DNA of 64,000 nucleotides from positions 94,453 through 158,452 of the forward strand of contig NZ_JAHBGD010000013.1 in assembly GCF_018390605.1 (NCBI RefSeq), in the 5' to 3' direction. Below, piece after piece: positions 9,140 to 23,204 of the stretch. Source of the DNA: Ancylobacter defluvii. GTDB lineage: Bacteria > Pseudomonadota > Alphaproteobacteria > Rhizobiales > Xanthobacteraceae. Under the pieces are notes generated by a model. It saw only the letters and a list, made by a program, of their open reading frames with translations. It was not told the DNA's origin and ran no database searches. Made by a program: the position numbers and the translations under genes. Every line of letters starts with the position of its first letter. Within the stretch, counting starts at the first letter, position 1.

Positions 9140-9909
9140 CGCCGAGTCCCCAAATTCTCCGTCCCCAAATTCTCCGCCACCAAACCTTCCGAGCCCAAAC
9201 CTTCCGCCCCCGCGCTTTCCTGCGCCAATTGCTGCCAGATCTCGTCGAGCCCCTGCGCCAGGTCGCCGGCGCCGTTCACCAGCAGGTGCGCGCCGCCCTC
9301 CTCCAGCATGTCCGGCGCATGGTAGCCCCAGGTGACGCCGATGGCGCCGACCCCGGCGGCACGCGCCATGATCATGTCGTAGCTGGTGTCGCCGATCAGC
9401 ACGGTCTCGTGCCGGCCAGCCCCCACCGCCGCCATCGCCTGCTCCACCATCGCCGGGTGCGGCTTGGAGGGCGCGTCGTCGGCGGTCTGGATGGTGACGA
9501 ACCGGCCTTCCATGCCGTGATGCTTGAGCACCGAGGCGACGCCGCGCTGCGACTTGCCGGTGGCCATGCCGACCAGCACGTCGTCGCGCCGGTGCAGCGC
9601 CTCGATGAGATCGCGCATGCCGGGGAACATCGGCTCGGTGAAGTTGCCCTCGTCGCGCAGTTCGTGGAACGCCGTGCGGTAGAGCCCGGCCAGTTCCTCG
9701 GCGGGAAAATCCGGCGCGTTGTCGCCGAGCTTGCGCATCGCCTCCACCAGCGACAGCCCGACAATGCCGAGGATCGCCTCGCGCGGCGGCCGCACGATGC
9801 CGGCGCGGTCGAAGGCGCGGGTCATGGCGGAGACGATGACATGCTGGCTGTCCACCAGCGTTCCGTCGCAGTCGAAGAGGGCGAGTTTCACGTTCTTCCC
9901 ATCCGGCAT
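9136..9909 (-). CDS. HAD-superfamily hydrolase, phosphoglycolate phosphatase-like
   Basis: The 257-residue product has the four HAD motifs: the nucleophile pair in LALFDCDGTLVDS, the Thr of motif II (MATGKSQRG), the lysine in DAPSKPHPAMVE and the acidic motif IV in VLIGDTSYDMIMARAAG; a helical cap lies between motifs I and II. It resembles phosphoglycolate phosphatase and pyrophosphatase PpaX, and family members dephosphorylate small metabolites. The last 25 residues are unusual: pentapeptide repeats E-N/G-L-G-T/S encoded by a 15-bp tandem repeat and lying outside the fold. The ATG at 9909 is used; an in-frame GTG six codons later (VKLALFDCDG) is an alternative start with a GGGAAG upstream. 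Its stop overlaps the ATP12 start. Confidence 0.88.
   Translation of the reverse strand: MPDGKNVKLALFDCDGTLVDSQHVIVSAMTRAFDRAGIVRPPREAILGIVGLSLVEAMRKLGDNAPDFPAEELAGLYRTAFHELRDEGNFTEPMFPGMRDLIEALHRRDDVLVGMATGKSQRGVASVLKHHGMEGRFVTIQTADDAPSKPHPAMVEQAMAAVGAGRHETVLIGDTSYDMIMARAAGVGAIGVTWGYHAPDMLEEGGAHLLVNGAGDLAQGLDEIWQQLAQESAGAEGLGSEGLVAENLGTENLGTRR
9146..9220. repeat. 15-bp tandem repeat at the 3' end of the HAD gene
   Basis: Five 15-bp units run from 9146 to 9220. The first two (9146-9160, 9161-9175) are identical, the third and fourth differ at a few sites, the fifth is degenerate. On the coding strand they give ENLGT, ENLGT, EGLVA, EGLGS and a decayed unit. Confidence 0.9.
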
Positions 9910-10021
9910 CGCGCCGGCTCCGGCCAGTCGCGACCGCTCGCGACAGGCGTCGATGGCATGAAGGAAAGCCGATGGCCCCTGGCCTGCGGTATCGGCTCGC
10001 CGCGCGGCGCGCTGCGGCCGG

Positions 10022-10097
10022 TGGTGGGCGGTGACGGGCTCGAACCGCCGACCCTCTCGGTGTAAACGAGATGCTCTACCAACTGAGCTAACCGCCC
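10022..10097 (-). tRNA. tRNA-Val (anticodon TAC)
   Basis: On the minus strand the sequence starts GGGCGGTTAGCTCAGTTGG, folds into a full cloverleaf, has anticodon loop TTTACAC between a TCTCG/CGAGA stem, a GGTTCGAGCC T-arm and acceptor ACCGCCC followed by an encoded ACCA. The span includes the CCA. Confidence 0.97.
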
Positions 10098-10503
10098 TCG
10101 CCGACCCGCGGCCATGCCGCTGCGTGTCCGGGCGTTGCCGATGGCCGCCGCACTGGCGGCCGAGGGCAGCACCCCGCCAGCCATGGCCGGCGCATGGGCG
10201 AGATAATCGGAATCAGCGGCCGCGTAAACGGTCTTGCCGCATATTCCCGCCGGATCGGCCGTGAACGGCAGCGGGCCGACGGGGTTTTGAAACCGGAATG
10301 CGGCGAACGGTGCCTCGCATATCCGTCGGCAGCGGAGCGCAACGCCCCGGTGCGGGAGCCTCCGCCGGCCAGGCGGCCGGCCGGAGGAGAACCGGAAACC
10401 CGCAAACCGGCTTCCCGCCGGGCAGCCCGGCATGGCGCCGGCTGCGGCAGGGCGCGCCCACTTGCGTGGCTGGCGCGCCCCGGTCCGCGCGTCCGAGCGG
10501 CGA
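10098..10503. other. Intergenic: 5' flank of tRNA-Val and 3' flank of hupB
   Basis: About 400 bases without a convincing gene. Open frames here are GC-driven or read through the tRNA. An inverted repeat GGGCGCGCC/GGCGCGCCC near 10456-10486 lies just downstream of hupB and could end its transcript, although no T-tract follows. Nothing else is recognisable. Confidence 0.5.
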
Positions 10504-10782
10504 TCAGCCGTTGACGGTTTCCTTCAGGCCCTTGCCGGGCGTGAACTTCGGCGCCTTGGAGGCCTCGATCTTCACCGGGTTGCCGGTGCGGGGATTGCGG
10601 CCCTCGCGCGCGGCGCGGGTGACGACGGAAAAGCTGCCGAAACCGATGAGCTTCACTTCCTCGCCGGCCTTCAGCGAAGCGGCAATGGCATCGAAGGTCG
10701 CGTCGACCGCAGCGGCGGCGGCCGCCTTCGTCAGCTTGGCCTGCTCGGCCACGGCGGCGACGAGTTCGTTCTTCGTGGTCAT
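10504..10782 (-). CDS. hupB: DNA-binding protein HU
   Basis: HU is a small nucleoid protein that bends DNA as a dimer. The 92-residue product matches the family over its full length: helical N-terminus MTTKNELVAAVAEQAKLTK, the GFGSFSVVTRAAREGRNPRTG segment that forms the DNA-contacting beta arms, and the closing APKFTPGKGLK. The ATG at 10780-10782 has an AAGGGAAGGAA ribosome-binding site; the longer frame upstream crosses the promoter region. It follows lon, the usual alphaproteobacterial order, but with a terminator between them, so it is likely transcribed separately. Confidence 0.97.
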   Translation of the reverse strand: MTTKNELVAAVAEQAKLTKAAAAAAVDATFDAIAASLKAGEEVKLIGFGSFSVVTRAAREGRNPRTGNPVKIEASKAPKFTPGKGLKETVNG

Positions 10783-11032
10783 GAGACCGTTCCTTCCCTT
10801 GATTGCACAAGAATCGTCAGTGGAGTGCACGGACGACGGGCGCGTACCTTTCCCTAAATTGCGGCGATTGCAAGCACGATCGGCCTCAAAACCCGCATGA
10901 ATAAACGGTTTTATGCAGTTTAAGGTATTCTGATACATCAAGCGTGAGGTGTTTTGCACGCCTCCAATTTGAGCGTGGCGGCGCGTCCATCCGCCGCGCC
11001 GACTCAACGCCCGGTCGCCGACGACCGCCGGC
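10783..11032 (-). other. Intergenic: probable hupB promoter region
   Basis: The stretch between the lon terminator and hupB is notably AT-rich at about 10890-10945 relative to its surroundings, as expected of a strong promoter or HU/IHF-bound site. I could not assign a firm -35/-10 pair. Confidence 0.4.
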
Positions 11033-11067
11033 CCAAACGAAAACGGCCCCGGATGTCCGGGGCCGTT
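11033..11067 (-). terminator. Rho-independent terminator of lon
   Basis: A perfect 12-bp stem (11042-11053 with 11056-11067, AACGGCCCCGGA) with a 2-base loop is followed on the minus strand by a TTTCGTTT tract. It lies just after the lon stop. Confidence 0.9.
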
Positions 11068-11089
11068 CGCGTCTCAGGCGGTGGAACGG

Positions 11090-13528
<2,439 letters not shown>

Positions 13529-13856
13529 GGCTCTTTACCTTTCTGTTGACGGCCGGCCGCCGGAGCTTTGCGCAGGATGAAATCCACGCAGCTTGCCGTG
13601 GGACCGTGCCGCAATGCGGCCGGAACGCGAACGAACTTTTGCTTGCGATTGCGGGAGGTTACGCCGCGTCGGGCAGGTCGTTCCGATCGAGGACCGGTGG
13701 TTGAAGCTCAGATGGAGATGCCGTCCGGCTCCGTCAAGGGCGCCTTCACCCCGTGGGAGAACCGCCGCCGCGCCCCGCGCGGCAACGCTGGTTCGGCTCC
13801 TCTGGGAAGCCTCGGCCGGGCCTTGGCGCCCGGCCGTATCCGTCCTTAGCGCGCCG
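13529..13856 (-). other. Intergenic: lon promoter region and clpX 3' flank
   Basis: No convincing gene. The part next to lon presumably holds its promoter. A GGCCGGGC/GCCCGGCC hairpin lies at 13814-13835, close to the clpX stop. Nothing else is recognised. Confidence 0.4.
13814..13835 (-). terminator. Possible clpX terminator hairpin
   Basis: A perfect 8-bp GC stem (13814-13821 with 13828-13835) with a 6-base loop lies just downstream of clpX. There is no T-tract, so intrinsic termination is uncertain. Confidence 0.4.
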
Positions 13857-15128
<1,272 letters not shown>

Positions 15129-15575
15129 GCGTCTCTCCGTCCGCTCGGCGGACCGGGGATGCCCGGCCTCGCCTCAGTCTCGCAGGCCGCCGCGGGCCTC
15201 CAAGAGGGAGAAACGCGACGGCATCAGGGCCGTCTGTCAGAAAGTGACCCGAGGGTCCGAACCGCCGGCAAGCCGACCACACCTAGCCAACATTCCTAGC
15301 CAAGCATGGGTCCGCCGGACCGATCAAGAAGGCAATCGTGCCGTCCCCGCTTTCACATGGACCGAACGCTGCCTGTCGTCACCTCGTCACACCGCCTGAT
15401 CAACAATTACGCACGCTGCCGCATCATGCAAATCGTCGCGACGCATGTCACCCATGCAAGCGCGATGCCGCCTTGTGTGCAAGTGCCGGTTTCCCGGACA
15501 GCCCGCCCTTTGCTCATATAGGGAGCCGGCGTTGCCCGGAAAACACGTTGTCACACGATATTCAGGTTACGTGGC
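15129..15575 (-). other. Intergenic: clpP-clpX spacer
   Basis: About 450 bases between clpP and clpX. It includes a less GC-rich part around 15385-15430 and 15540-15575, consistent with a clpX promoter. No open frame with a protein-like composition and no clear T-tract terminator for clpP was found. Confidence 0.4.
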
Positions 15576-16208
15576 TTAGCTTTTGGCGGATGCGTCATCA
15601 GGACGCTTGTCGATCACTTTGTCGATAATGCCGAACGCCTTGGCCGCATCGGCGGTCATGAAGTTGTCGCGCTCCAGCGCTTCCTCGACCTTTTTGAGCT
15701 CCTGTCCGGTGTGGTGGACATAGATCTCGTTGAGCCGCCGCTTCAGGCTCTCGACCTCGCGGGCGTGGATCAGGATGTCGGTGACCTGGCCCTGATAGCC
15801 GCCGGAGGGCTGGTGCACCATGATTCGCGCGTTCGGCAGCGCAAAGCGCATGTCCTTCTCGCCGGCGGCGAGCAGCAGCGAGCCCATCGAGGCCGCCTGG
15901 CCGATGCACAGCGTGGAAACCGCCGGCTTGATGAACTGCATGGTGTCGTAGATCGCCAGGCCCGACGTCACCACCCCGCCCGGGGAGTTGATGTACATCG
16001 AGATTTCCTTCTTGGGGTTCTCGGCTTCGAGGAACAGCAGCTGGGCGACCATCAGCGTCGACATGCCGTCCTCGACCGGCCCGGTCAGGAAGATGATGCG
16101 CTCCTTGAGCAGGCGCGAATAGATGTCGTAGGAGCGCTCGCCCCGGTTGGTCTGCTCGACCACCATCGGGACCAGATAGTTCATGTAAGTATCGATCGGA
16201 TCACGCAT
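15576..16208 (-). CDS. clpP: ATP-dependent Clp protease proteolytic subunit ClpP
   Basis: ClpP forms the tetradecameric peptidase chamber used by ClpX and ClpA. The 210-residue product has the full family pattern: the N-terminal [17 protein letters not shown], the [17 protein letters not shown] strand, catalytic Ser107 in [11 protein letters not shown] and His132 in MVHQPSGG, and the later [17 protein letters not shown]. It is preceded on the same strand by tig and followed by clpX, the standard order. Confidence 0.99.
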   Translation of the reverse strand: MRDPIDTYMNYLVPMVVEQTNRGERSYDIYSRLLKERIIFLTGPVEDGMSTLMVAQLLFLEAENPKKEISMYINSPGGVVTSGLAIYDTMQFIKPAVSTLCIGQAASMGSLLLAAGEKDMRFALPNARIMVHQPSGGYQGQVTDILIHAREVESLKRRLNEIYVHHTGQELKKVEEALERDNFMTADAAKAFGIIDKVIDKRPDDASAKS

Positions 16209-16331
16209 ATTTTATCCTCGACGGATCGGCGCCACAGGGCACCGCGAATCTTGTCCCACCCCACAATAGTGGGAAACGGCGTACCGACCAGCCCGCCCGG
16301 CCATTAAGCCGCGGGCATCCCCGCATAAGCG

Positions 16332-16361
16332 GAAGCCGCCGGCCGGGGGGCCGACGGCTTC
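16332..16361 (-). terminator. Possible tig terminator hairpin
   Basis: An imperfect GC hairpin pairs GAAGCCG (16332-16338) with CGGCTTC (16355-16361) and extends inwards through CCGGCC/GGCCG. It lies 30 bases after the tig stop; the T-tract is weak. Confidence 0.45.
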
Positions 16362-16389
16362 GCAAGATCTCGACGATCTATCGAAAGCG

Positions 16390-17751
16390 TCAGGCCTTTT
16401 CGGCCGGCTTCTCGTCAGCGTCCTCGGCGTAGAGCTCCTCGCGGGTGACGGGAATTTCCTTCACCTGGGCGAGCTCCAGCAGGAAGTCGACGACCTTCTC
16501 CTCGAAGATCGGCGCGCGCAGCGTGGCAAGCGCCTGGGCGTTCTTGCGGTAGAACTCCCACACCTGCTGCTCCTGGCCGGGGAACTGGCGGGCACGTTCG
16601 ACGACGGCGCGGGTCACTTCGTCGTCGCTGACCTGAATGTTGTTCTTCTCACCGATTTCCGCAAGCACCAGGCCCAGACGCACGCGGCGCTTGGCAATCT
16701 TCTCGTAGTCGGCGCGGGCGTCTTCCTCGGTGGTGCCCTCGTCGGAGAAGCTCTTCTTCTGGGCTTCCATCTCCTGGGTCACCGAACCCCAGATGCCCTC
16801 GAATTCCTGCTCGGCAAGGGTCGGGGGCACGTCGAACTGGTGCAGGCCGTCGAGCGCGTCGAGCAGGCGGCGCTTCACCTTGGCGCGGCTGGCCGCGGTG
16901 TGCTCCTGCACGATGCGGCTCTTCACCTGCTCCTTCAGCGCCTCGAGGCTGTCCATGCCGAGGATCTTGGCGAATTCGTCGTCGACCGTCAGCTCGCCGG
17001 GAGCCTCGATCTTCTTGGCGGTGGTCTCGAACTCGGCATCCTTGCCGGCGAGCTGCGCGGCCTGGTAGTCGGCCGGGAAGGTCACCTTCACGATGCGGGT
17101 CTCGTCGGCCTTGATGCCGGTGAGTTGATCCTCGAAGCCGGGGATGAAGCTGCCGGAGCCGATCACCAGCGGCACGTCCTCGGCGCTGCCGCCGTCGAAC
17201 TTCTCGCCGTCGATCGAGCCGACGAAGGAGATGGTGACGCGGTCGCCCTTCTCGGCGGCGCCTTCCTTGTCGGTGAACGGACGGTTGGCCTCGGCGATGC
17301 GGGCCACCGCCTCGTCGACTTCTGTGTCGGCCACGGCGAGCACCGGCTTCTCGATGGCGATCGACTTGAAGTCGCCGAGCTCGATCTTGGGCAGCACCTC
17401 GATGCCGACGGTGTAGGAAAGGTCCGCCTTGCCGTCGATGACTTCCTGCACCGCCGCCTCGTCCTGCGGCAGCTCGACCTTCGGCTGCATGGCGAGCTTG
17501 AAGCCGCCATCCTCGACGATCTTGGAGTTGGCCTCGTTCACCGCCTGGTCGATGACCTCGGCGAGCACCGACTTGCCGTACATGCGCTTCAGGTGCGCGA
17601 CCGGCACCTTGCCGGGGCGGAAGCCGTTGAGGCGGACCTTGTCCTTCATCTCGGCGAGACGGGCGTTCGCCTTGGCGTCCAGTTCGGTGGCCGGCAGCAC
17701 CACGCGATATTCGCGCTTGAGACCTTCGGCGAGGAGTTCGGTGACCTGCAT
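16390..17751 (-). CDS. tig: Trigger factor, ribosome-associated chaperone and prolyl isomerase
   Basis: Trigger factor binds near the ribosomal exit tunnel and shields nascent chains. The 453-residue product has the N-terminal ribosome-docking domain with the signature GFRPGKVP (around residue 44), a PPIase domain starting near residue 160 ([21 protein letters not shown]), and the long helical C-terminal arms. It ends in an acidic, lysine-rich tail. The ATG at 17749-17751 starts with [15 protein letters not shown] as in relatives; the longer frame reads through the region before tRNA-Leu. It heads the tig-clpP-clpX-lon series. Confidence 0.98.
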   Translation of the reverse strand: MQVTELLAEGLKREYRVVLPATELDAKANARLAEMKDKVRLNGFRPGKVPVAHLKRMYGKSVLAEVIDQAVNEANSKIVEDGGFKLAMQPKVELPQDEAAVQEVIDGKADLSYTVGIEVLPKIELGDFKSIAIEKPVLAVADTEVDEAVARIAEANRPFTDKEGAAEKGDRVTISFVGSIDGEKFDGGSAEDVPLVIGSGSFIPGFEDQLTGIKADETRIVKVTFPADYQAAQLAGKDAEFETTAKKIEAPGELTVDDEFAKILGMDSLEALKEQVKSRIVQEHTAASRAKVKRRLLDALDGLHQFDVPPTLAEQEFEGIWGSVTQEMEAQKKSFSDEGTTEEDARADYEKIAKRRVRLGLVLAEIGEKNNIQVSDDEVTRAVVERARQFPGQEQQVWEFYRKNAQALATLRAPIFEEKVVDFLLELAQVKEIPVTREELYAEDADEKPAEKA

Positions 17752-17885
17752 TGTCGTTCGGCCTTCGTCGTGAGCGCCGCGTCGTGGCGCATCTGATAGC
17801 GTCGGTTGCGAGGATGGCGCCGCGCGGAGCGGCCCCTGCCCTCGACGATGGGGTTGGCTCGGCGACAACGGACGGGGTCAAACCC

Positions 17886-17970
17886 TGGTGCGGGCGGAGG
17901 GGCTCGAACCCCCACGACTTTCGTCACTGGAACCTAAATCCAGCGCGTCTACCAGTTCCGCCACGCCCGC
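17886..17970 (-). tRNA. tRNA-Leu (anticodon TAG)
   Basis: The minus strand gives GCGGGCGTGGCGGAACTGG, a class II cloverleaf with a long variable arm, anticodon loop TTTAGGT, a GGTTCGAGCC T-arm and acceptor CGCCCGC followed by an encoded ACCA. The span includes the CCA. Confidence 0.97.
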
Positions 17971-18116
17971 TTTGCACGCCGCCGCTTCGGTCATCGGCAG
18001 ATGCCATCGACCAAGGCACACGGACGCGCGCACCCGAATAGGTGCCGCCAGCCGGGTGCGGGCTTATAGCACGGACCTGCCGCCGCGCCAGCCCAAAATG
18101 CGCGTGAGCTTTGGGT

Positions 18117-19649
18117 TCAGGCCGGCCCGCCGAGGCGCGCGAACAGCTGGCGATAGACCGGCCGCAGCGCCGCGACGAGATCGTCGGCGACCAGGCCCGG
18201 CCCCGCCGCGCGGCCGGCCTCGCCATGCAGCCACACCGCGGCGCTCGCGGCCTCGAAAGCCGGCATGCCCTGCGCCAGCAGCCCGCCGACGATTCCCGCC
18301 AGCACGTCGCCGGCGCCGGCGGTGGCGATATAGGGCGGGGCGTTGGCGGCGATGGCGGCGCGGCCGTCCGGGCTCGCCACCACGGTATCGGGGCCCTTCA
18401 GCAGCAGCACGGCGCCGGTGAGCGCCGCCCCGGCCCGCGCCCGCTCCAGCTTCGAGGGCGCCTCCAGCACCGAAGGCTCGTTGGCGAACAGCCGCGCGAA
18501 CTCGCCGTCATGCGGCGTCAGCACCGCGGCGGGGGAGCGGGAGAGTGCCGCCGCCAGCTCCCGCGCATCGCCGGCAAAGGAGGTGATGAGGCCGGCATCG
18601 ACCACCAGCCGCCGGTCGGCCGCCACCGCCAGCTTCTGCCGCGTCTCCGGCCCCACCCCGGCGCCGGGGCCAAGCACCACCGTGCCGAGCCGGCGGTCGG
18701 CGAGCAGTTGCGCCAGCCCGTCGGCATCCTCGACGGCGCGCACCATCACCGCCGAGAGCTTCGCGGCATGGATCGCCAGCGCCGCCTCCGGGCAGGCGAC
18801 CGTCACCAGCCCGGCGCCGGCGCGCAGCGCCGCCGCCGCCGCCAGCCGCGTCGCCCCGGCGGCGGAAGCGGGACCGGAGACCGCGACGAGATGGCCGCGG
18901 CTATATTTGTGCCCGTCCATGCGCGGCAGCGGGAACTGCCCCGCCCACAGCTCCGGGAGGTTGGCGAAGGCAAGCGGACGGATCGCCTCCAGCACGCCGG
19001 CGCCGATGCCGATATCGGCGACCTCGAGCCGGCCGGCCAGCATCCGCCCCGGCATCAGCAAATGTCCGGGCTTCGGGCGGAAGAAGGTGACGCTCGCGCT
19101 CGCCCGTATCGCCACCCCGCGCACCGCGCCGGTCGCGCCGTCGATGCCTGACGGCAGGTCCACCGCCACCACCGGCACGCCGGCGGCGTTCACCCGCTCG
19201 ACCAGGGCGAGCGCCTCCCCGTCGAGGTCGCGGGCGAGACCGGCGCCGAACAGCGCGTCGATGATCAGATCGGCCTGCCCGACATCGGTTTCGGCCGCTT
19301 CATACACCTCACCGGTCCACAGATCGGCCATGGCGGCGGCATCGCCGCGCAGGCCCGAGCGCGCGCCGAGCAGCGCCAGCGTGACCCGGTAGCCCTGCCC
19401 CGCCAACCGCCGCGCCGCCACGAAGCCGTCGCCGCCATTATTGCCCGGCCCGCACAGCACCAGCACCCGCCCGCCGGGAAGGCACAGCCGTGCCGCCGCC
19501 TGCGCCACCATGGCCCCGGCCCGCTCCATCAGCCGTGCCCCCGGCGTGCCGGCGGCGATGGTCAGGGCGTCCGCCCGCCCCATTTCGACGGGCGTCAGCA
19601 GCTCGATCCCGGCCATGTCGCCGCCTGCCCTTCGTGAGGCTGTGGACAT
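18117..19649 (-). CDS. nnrDE: Bifunctional NAD(P)H-hydrate epimerase and ADP-dependent dehydratase
   Basis: This enzyme repairs hydrated NADH/NADPH: the N-terminal epimerase half (about residues 10-215, with VLCGPGNNGGDGFVAAR and the GIDGATGAV segment) interconverts R and S forms, and the C-terminal ribokinase-like half (about 225-510, with HKYSRGHL, LTPHDGEF and the ATAGAGDVLAGIVGG anion hole) dehydrates the S form using ADP. The start at 19649 is preferred over one 14 codons upstream because AGGAGGG lies just before it. It is convergent with nothing and divergent from glnB; tRNA-Leu follows on the same strand. Confidence 0.95.
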   Translation of the reverse strand: MSTASRRAGGDMAGIELLTPVEMGRADALTIAAGTPGARLMERAGAMVAQAAARLCLPGGRVLVLCGPGNNGGDGFVAARRLAGQGYRVTLALLGARSGLRGDAAAMADLWTGEVYEAAETDVGQADLIIDALFGAGLARDLDGEALALVERVNAAGVPVVAVDLPSGIDGATGAVRGVAIRASASVTFFRPKPGHLLMPGRMLAGRLEVADIGIGAGVLEAIRPLAFANLPELWAGQFPLPRMDGHKYSRGHLVAVSGPASAAGATRLAAAAALRAGAGLVTVACPEAALAIHAAKLSAVMVRAVEDADGLAQLLADRRLGTVVLGPGAGVGPETRQKLAVAADRRLVVDAGLITSFAGDARELAAALSRSPAAVLTPHDGEFARLFANEPSVLEAPSKLERARAGAALTGAVLLLKGPDTVVASPDGRAAIAANAPPYIATAGAGDVLAGIVGGLLAQGMPAFEAASAAVWLHGEAGRAAGPGLVADDLVAALRPVYRQLFARLGGPA

Positions 19650-19763
19650 CTCGCCCTCCTGCTTCGGCCGCGGGAAGCGGCAAAGCGACACACTTTGCCT
19701 AATTAAAGCGCAGCGCCCGAGCGGAATCCGGGTCGATTCCCGCTCGTTTCGTAATCATACTGA

Positions 19764-20270
<507 letters not shown>

Positions 20271-20350
20271 TGGGGTTGTGCCGGGCTCTTGAATCACGCC
20301 CGGCAATCCCCGCTGCCTGACAAGGCAGGGCACATCAGAGGCAAGATACT

Positions 20351-21760
20351 ATGACGACGGCCAAGGACGTCCTGAAGCTCATCAAGGACAACGACGTCAA
20401 ATACGTCGACCTGCGCTTCACCGATCCGCGCGGCAAGTGGCAGCACGTCACCTTCGACATCACGATGGTCGACGAGGATTTCTTCGCCGAGGGGCAGGCG
20501 TTTGACGGTTCGTCCATCGCCGGCTGGAAGGCGATCAACGAATCCGACATGCATCTGCAGCCGGACCTCGATTCGGTCTGCGTCGACCCCTTCTTCGCCG
20601 AGACGACGCTGGTCGTCGTCTGCGACGTGCTGGAGCCGACCACCGGCGAGCCTTATGGGCGCGACCCGCGCGGCATCGCCAAGAAGGCTGAGGCCTATAT
20701 GAAGAGCACCGGTGTCGGCGACACCGTCTATATCGGCCCTGAGGCCGAGTTCTTCATTTTCGACGACGTCCGCTTCAAGGCCGACCCCTACAATACCGGC
20801 TTCAAGCTCGATTCCAGCGAGCTGCCGACCAATGGCGACACCGACTATGAGGGTGGCAATCTCGGCCACCGCGTGCGCACCAAGGGCGGCTACTTCCCGG
20901 TTCCGCCGGTCGACAGCGCCCAGGACATGCGCGGCGAGATGCTGGCGGCGATGGCCCGCATGGGCGCCAAGGTCGAGAAGCACCACCACGAGGTGGCTTC
21001 CGCCCAGCACGAGCTGGGACTGAAGTTCAACACCCTCGTCACGATGGCCGACCACCTGCAGATCTACAAGTACTGCATCCACCAGGTCGCCAACGTCTAC
21101 GGCAAGACCGCCACCTTCATGCCGAAGCCGGTCTATGGCGACAACGGCTCGGGCATGCATGTGCACCAGTCGATCTGGAAGGACGGCAAGCCGCAGTTCG
21201 CCGGCAACAAATATGCCGACCTCAGCCAGGAATGCCTGTGGTACATCGGCGGCATCATCAAGCATGCCAAGGCGCTGAACGCCTTCACCAACCCGCTGAC
21301 CAACTCCTATAAGCGGCTGGTTCCGGGCTATGAGGCGCCGGTGCTGCTCGCCTATTCGGCGCGCAACCGCTCGGCCTCCTGCCGCATCCCCTACACCACG
21401 TCGCCGAAGGCCAAGCGCGTCGAGACCCGCTTCCCCGACCCCGGTGCGAACCCGTACCTCGCCTTCGCCGCGCTCTTGATGGCCGGCCTCGACGGCATCC
21501 AGAACAAGACCGATCCCGGCCCGGCGATGGACAAGGATCTCTATGACCTGCCGCCGCGCGAGCTGAAGAAGATCCCGACCGTGTGCGGCTCGCTGCGCGA
21601 GGCACTGTCCTCGCTCGACAAGGACCGCGAGTTCCTGAAGAAGGGCGGCGTGTTCGATGACGACTTCATCAACGCCTATATCGAGTTGAAGATGACCGAG
21701 GTGATGCGCTTCGAAATGACGCCGCACCCGGTCGAGTTCGAAATGTACTATTCGGTCTGA
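20351..21760 (+). CDS. glnA: Glutamine synthetase type I
   Basis: GlnA makes glutamine from glutamate, ammonia and ATP. The 469-residue product matches GSI over its whole length: [17 protein letters not shown], the metal-binding [40 protein letters not shown] and the adenylylation loop [11 protein letters not shown] with Tyr398, so activity is probably set by GlnE under P-II control. It is the second gene of glnBA and is followed by a strong terminator. Confidence 0.99.
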   Translation: MTTAKDVLKLIKDNDVKYVDLRFTDPRGKWQHVTFDITMVDEDFFAEGQAFDGSSIAGWKAINESDMHLQPDLDSVCVDPFFAETTLVVVCDVLEPTTGEPYGRDPRGIAKKAEAYMKSTGVGDTVYIGPEAEFFIFDDVRFKADPYNTGFKLDSSELPTNGDTDYEGGNLGHRVRTKGGYFPVPPVDSAQDMRGEMLAAMARMGAKVEKHHHEVASAQHELGLKFNTLVTMADHLQIYKYCIHQVANVYGKTATFMPKPVYGDNGSGMHVHQSIWKDGKPQFAGNKYADLSQECLWYIGGIIKHAKALNAFTNPLTNSYKRLVPGYEAPVLLAYSARNRSASCRIPYTTSPKAKRVETRFPDPGANPYLAFAALLMAGLDGIQNKTDPGPAMDKDLYDLPPRELKKIPTVCGSLREALSSLDKDREFLKKGGVFDDDFINAYIELKMTEVMRFEMTPHPVEFEMYYSV

Positions 21761-21804
21761 TCCGATCGCGGGCTGCAAAGCCCCGAACGGCTGCCGCGAA
21801 ACGG

Positions 21805-21830
21805 AAAAGGGCGCCACCGGCGCCCTTTTT
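21805..21830 (+). terminator. Rho-independent terminator of glnA
   Basis: AAAAGGGCGCC pairs with GGCGCCCTTTTT around a 3-base loop, 45 bases after the glnA stop. The A-run on the other side makes it usable for the convergent diguanylate cyclase gene too. Confidence 0.93.
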
Positions 21831-21872
21831 CATGCGGGTCTGTTCGGCCGCATCTCGGCCGGCGCGGATGCA

Positions 21873-23099
21873 TCACGACTCCGGACGGCTCGCCACGGCA
21901 GCGCCCAGCCCGCCGCCTGGCCGCTCCGCGCCACGGTCCCCGGCCGCGTGCAGCATCACCCGGTCGCGCCCTCCCTGCTTGGCGGCATAGAGCGCCATGT
22001 CCGCCTGCTCCTGCAGCGCCGCCAGCGCCTCGCCCGGCACGAGGGTCGGCAAATGGCCGGTCGCGATGCCGATGCTGGCCGATAGCCGCGTCTCGCGCAT
22101 CGGCAGCTCCTCGCCGGAGTGACGGAAGGCGATACGGATGCGCTCGGCGATCTCGCGCGCCACCGCGGTCTCCGCTCCGGGCAGCACCACCCCGAACTCC
22201 TCGCCGCCCAGCCGTCCGACGATGTCGGTGCCGCGCAGATTGTCGCGCAGCACCCGGGCGAACAGGCGCAGCACGTCGTCGCCGGCGGCGTGGCCGTAGA
22301 CGTCGTTGATGGTCTTGAAGCGGTCAAGATCGAGAGCCAGCACCGCGACCGGACCGCCGGCGGCGACGGCATCGCGGGTGCGGGTCAGAAATCCGCGCCG
22401 GTTCAGCAGGCCGGTCAGGTCGTCGATCAGCGCCGCCTCTTCGAACTGGCGCTCCCGTCGCTCGCGCACGAGGCCGATGACACAGAAGGCCATCAGCAGC
22501 TGAAACGCCACGAGCTCGAAGGCATAGACGATGAGCCCCGGGTCCCGCAGGATGTTGCCCTCGACATCGATGGTGGTGAGCCCGAACAGCAGCAGAGACG
22601 GCCGCGCCAGCAGCGCGCACAGATGCAGCGACAGCAGCCCGATCGCCAGCCAGCGCGCCACCAGCCCGTCGGCGCGGCGTCGATAAAGCTCGCGAATGCT
22701 GAGCAGCACCAGCAGGCTGGTAAAGGCCAGCATCGCCCACATGCGCGGCACCGCATCGTCACGGAGCGCGGGCAGCTGGCAGATGGCGAGCCACACGCCG
22801 ATCAACACCGCCGGCAACAGAATCACCGGGCGGCGGCGATCGAAGGCGCGAAAGCCGTTCCAGCCCAGGCCCCAGGCCAGCAGCAGCGCGGCATTGGAGA
22901 GTTCGACGGAAATGAAGGCCGGCACCACGCCGCGCGCCGCGAGGCCGGCGAGGCTCATGGTCGTCACCACGAAGGCGATGCCCCAATAGCCGAGCGCGCT
23001 CTCTCCTGGCCACATGACCCAGGACACCAGCAGCACGCCGGCGATCAGCAGCGTCGAGAAGGTTGTGAAGGACCAGATCGTCAACGGGTCGTAGAACAT
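21873..23099 (-). CDS. Membrane-bound diguanylate cyclase (GGDEF domain)
   Basis: The 408-residue product has about six hydrophobic segments in its first 215 residues (no known sensor family recognised), then a GGDEF domain from about residue 220: DDLTGLLNRRGF, LDLDRFKTINDVYGHAAGD and the active-site GGEEF at residues 298-302. An inhibitory I-site RGTD lies exactly five residues before it, so product feedback inhibition is expected. It should make cyclic di-GMP, the signal that governs the switch between motility and surface life. No EAL or HD-GYP domain is present. It stands alone, convergent with glnA and with the ribosomal protein pair on its other side. Confidence 0.92.
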   Translation of the reverse strand: MFYDPLTIWSFTTFSTLLIAGVLLVSWVMWPGESALGYWGIAFVVTTMSLAGLAARGVVPAFISVELSNAALLLAWGLGWNGFRAFDRRRPVILLPAVLIGVWLAICQLPALRDDAVPRMWAMLAFTSLLVLLSIRELYRRRADGLVARWLAIGLLSLHLCALLARPSLLLFGLTTIDVEGNILRDPGLIVYAFELVAFQLLMAFCVIGLVRERRERQFEEAALIDDLTGLLNRRGFLTRTRDAVAAGGPVAVLALDLDRFKTINDVYGHAAGDDVLRLFARVLRDNLRGTDIVGRLGGEEFGVVLPGAETAVAREIAERIRIAFRHSGEELPMRETRLSASIGIATGHLPTLVPGEALAALQEQADMALYAAKQGGRDRVMLHAAGDRGAERPGGGLGAAVASRPES

Positions 23100-23204
23100 G
23101 CGTCCTGCACCGAACGGGGCGGTTCCCCTGCCCTCCGAGATAGCGGAACGGCGCCGCCCTGCCTAGCAACCTTCCGAGGCTGGTCCCGCCTGGCGGCAAG
23201 GCGG

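Noticed and set aside
9888-10433. Minus-strand frame containing RLAQLVEHLVYTERVGGSS
   Set aside because: This is the familiar spurious translation of a tRNA gene (here tRNA-Val), often misannotated as a protein.
17888-18421. Plus-strand frame starting MRAEGLEPPRLSSLEPKSS
   Set aside because: It is the antisense translation of tRNA-Leu, a common annotation artefact.
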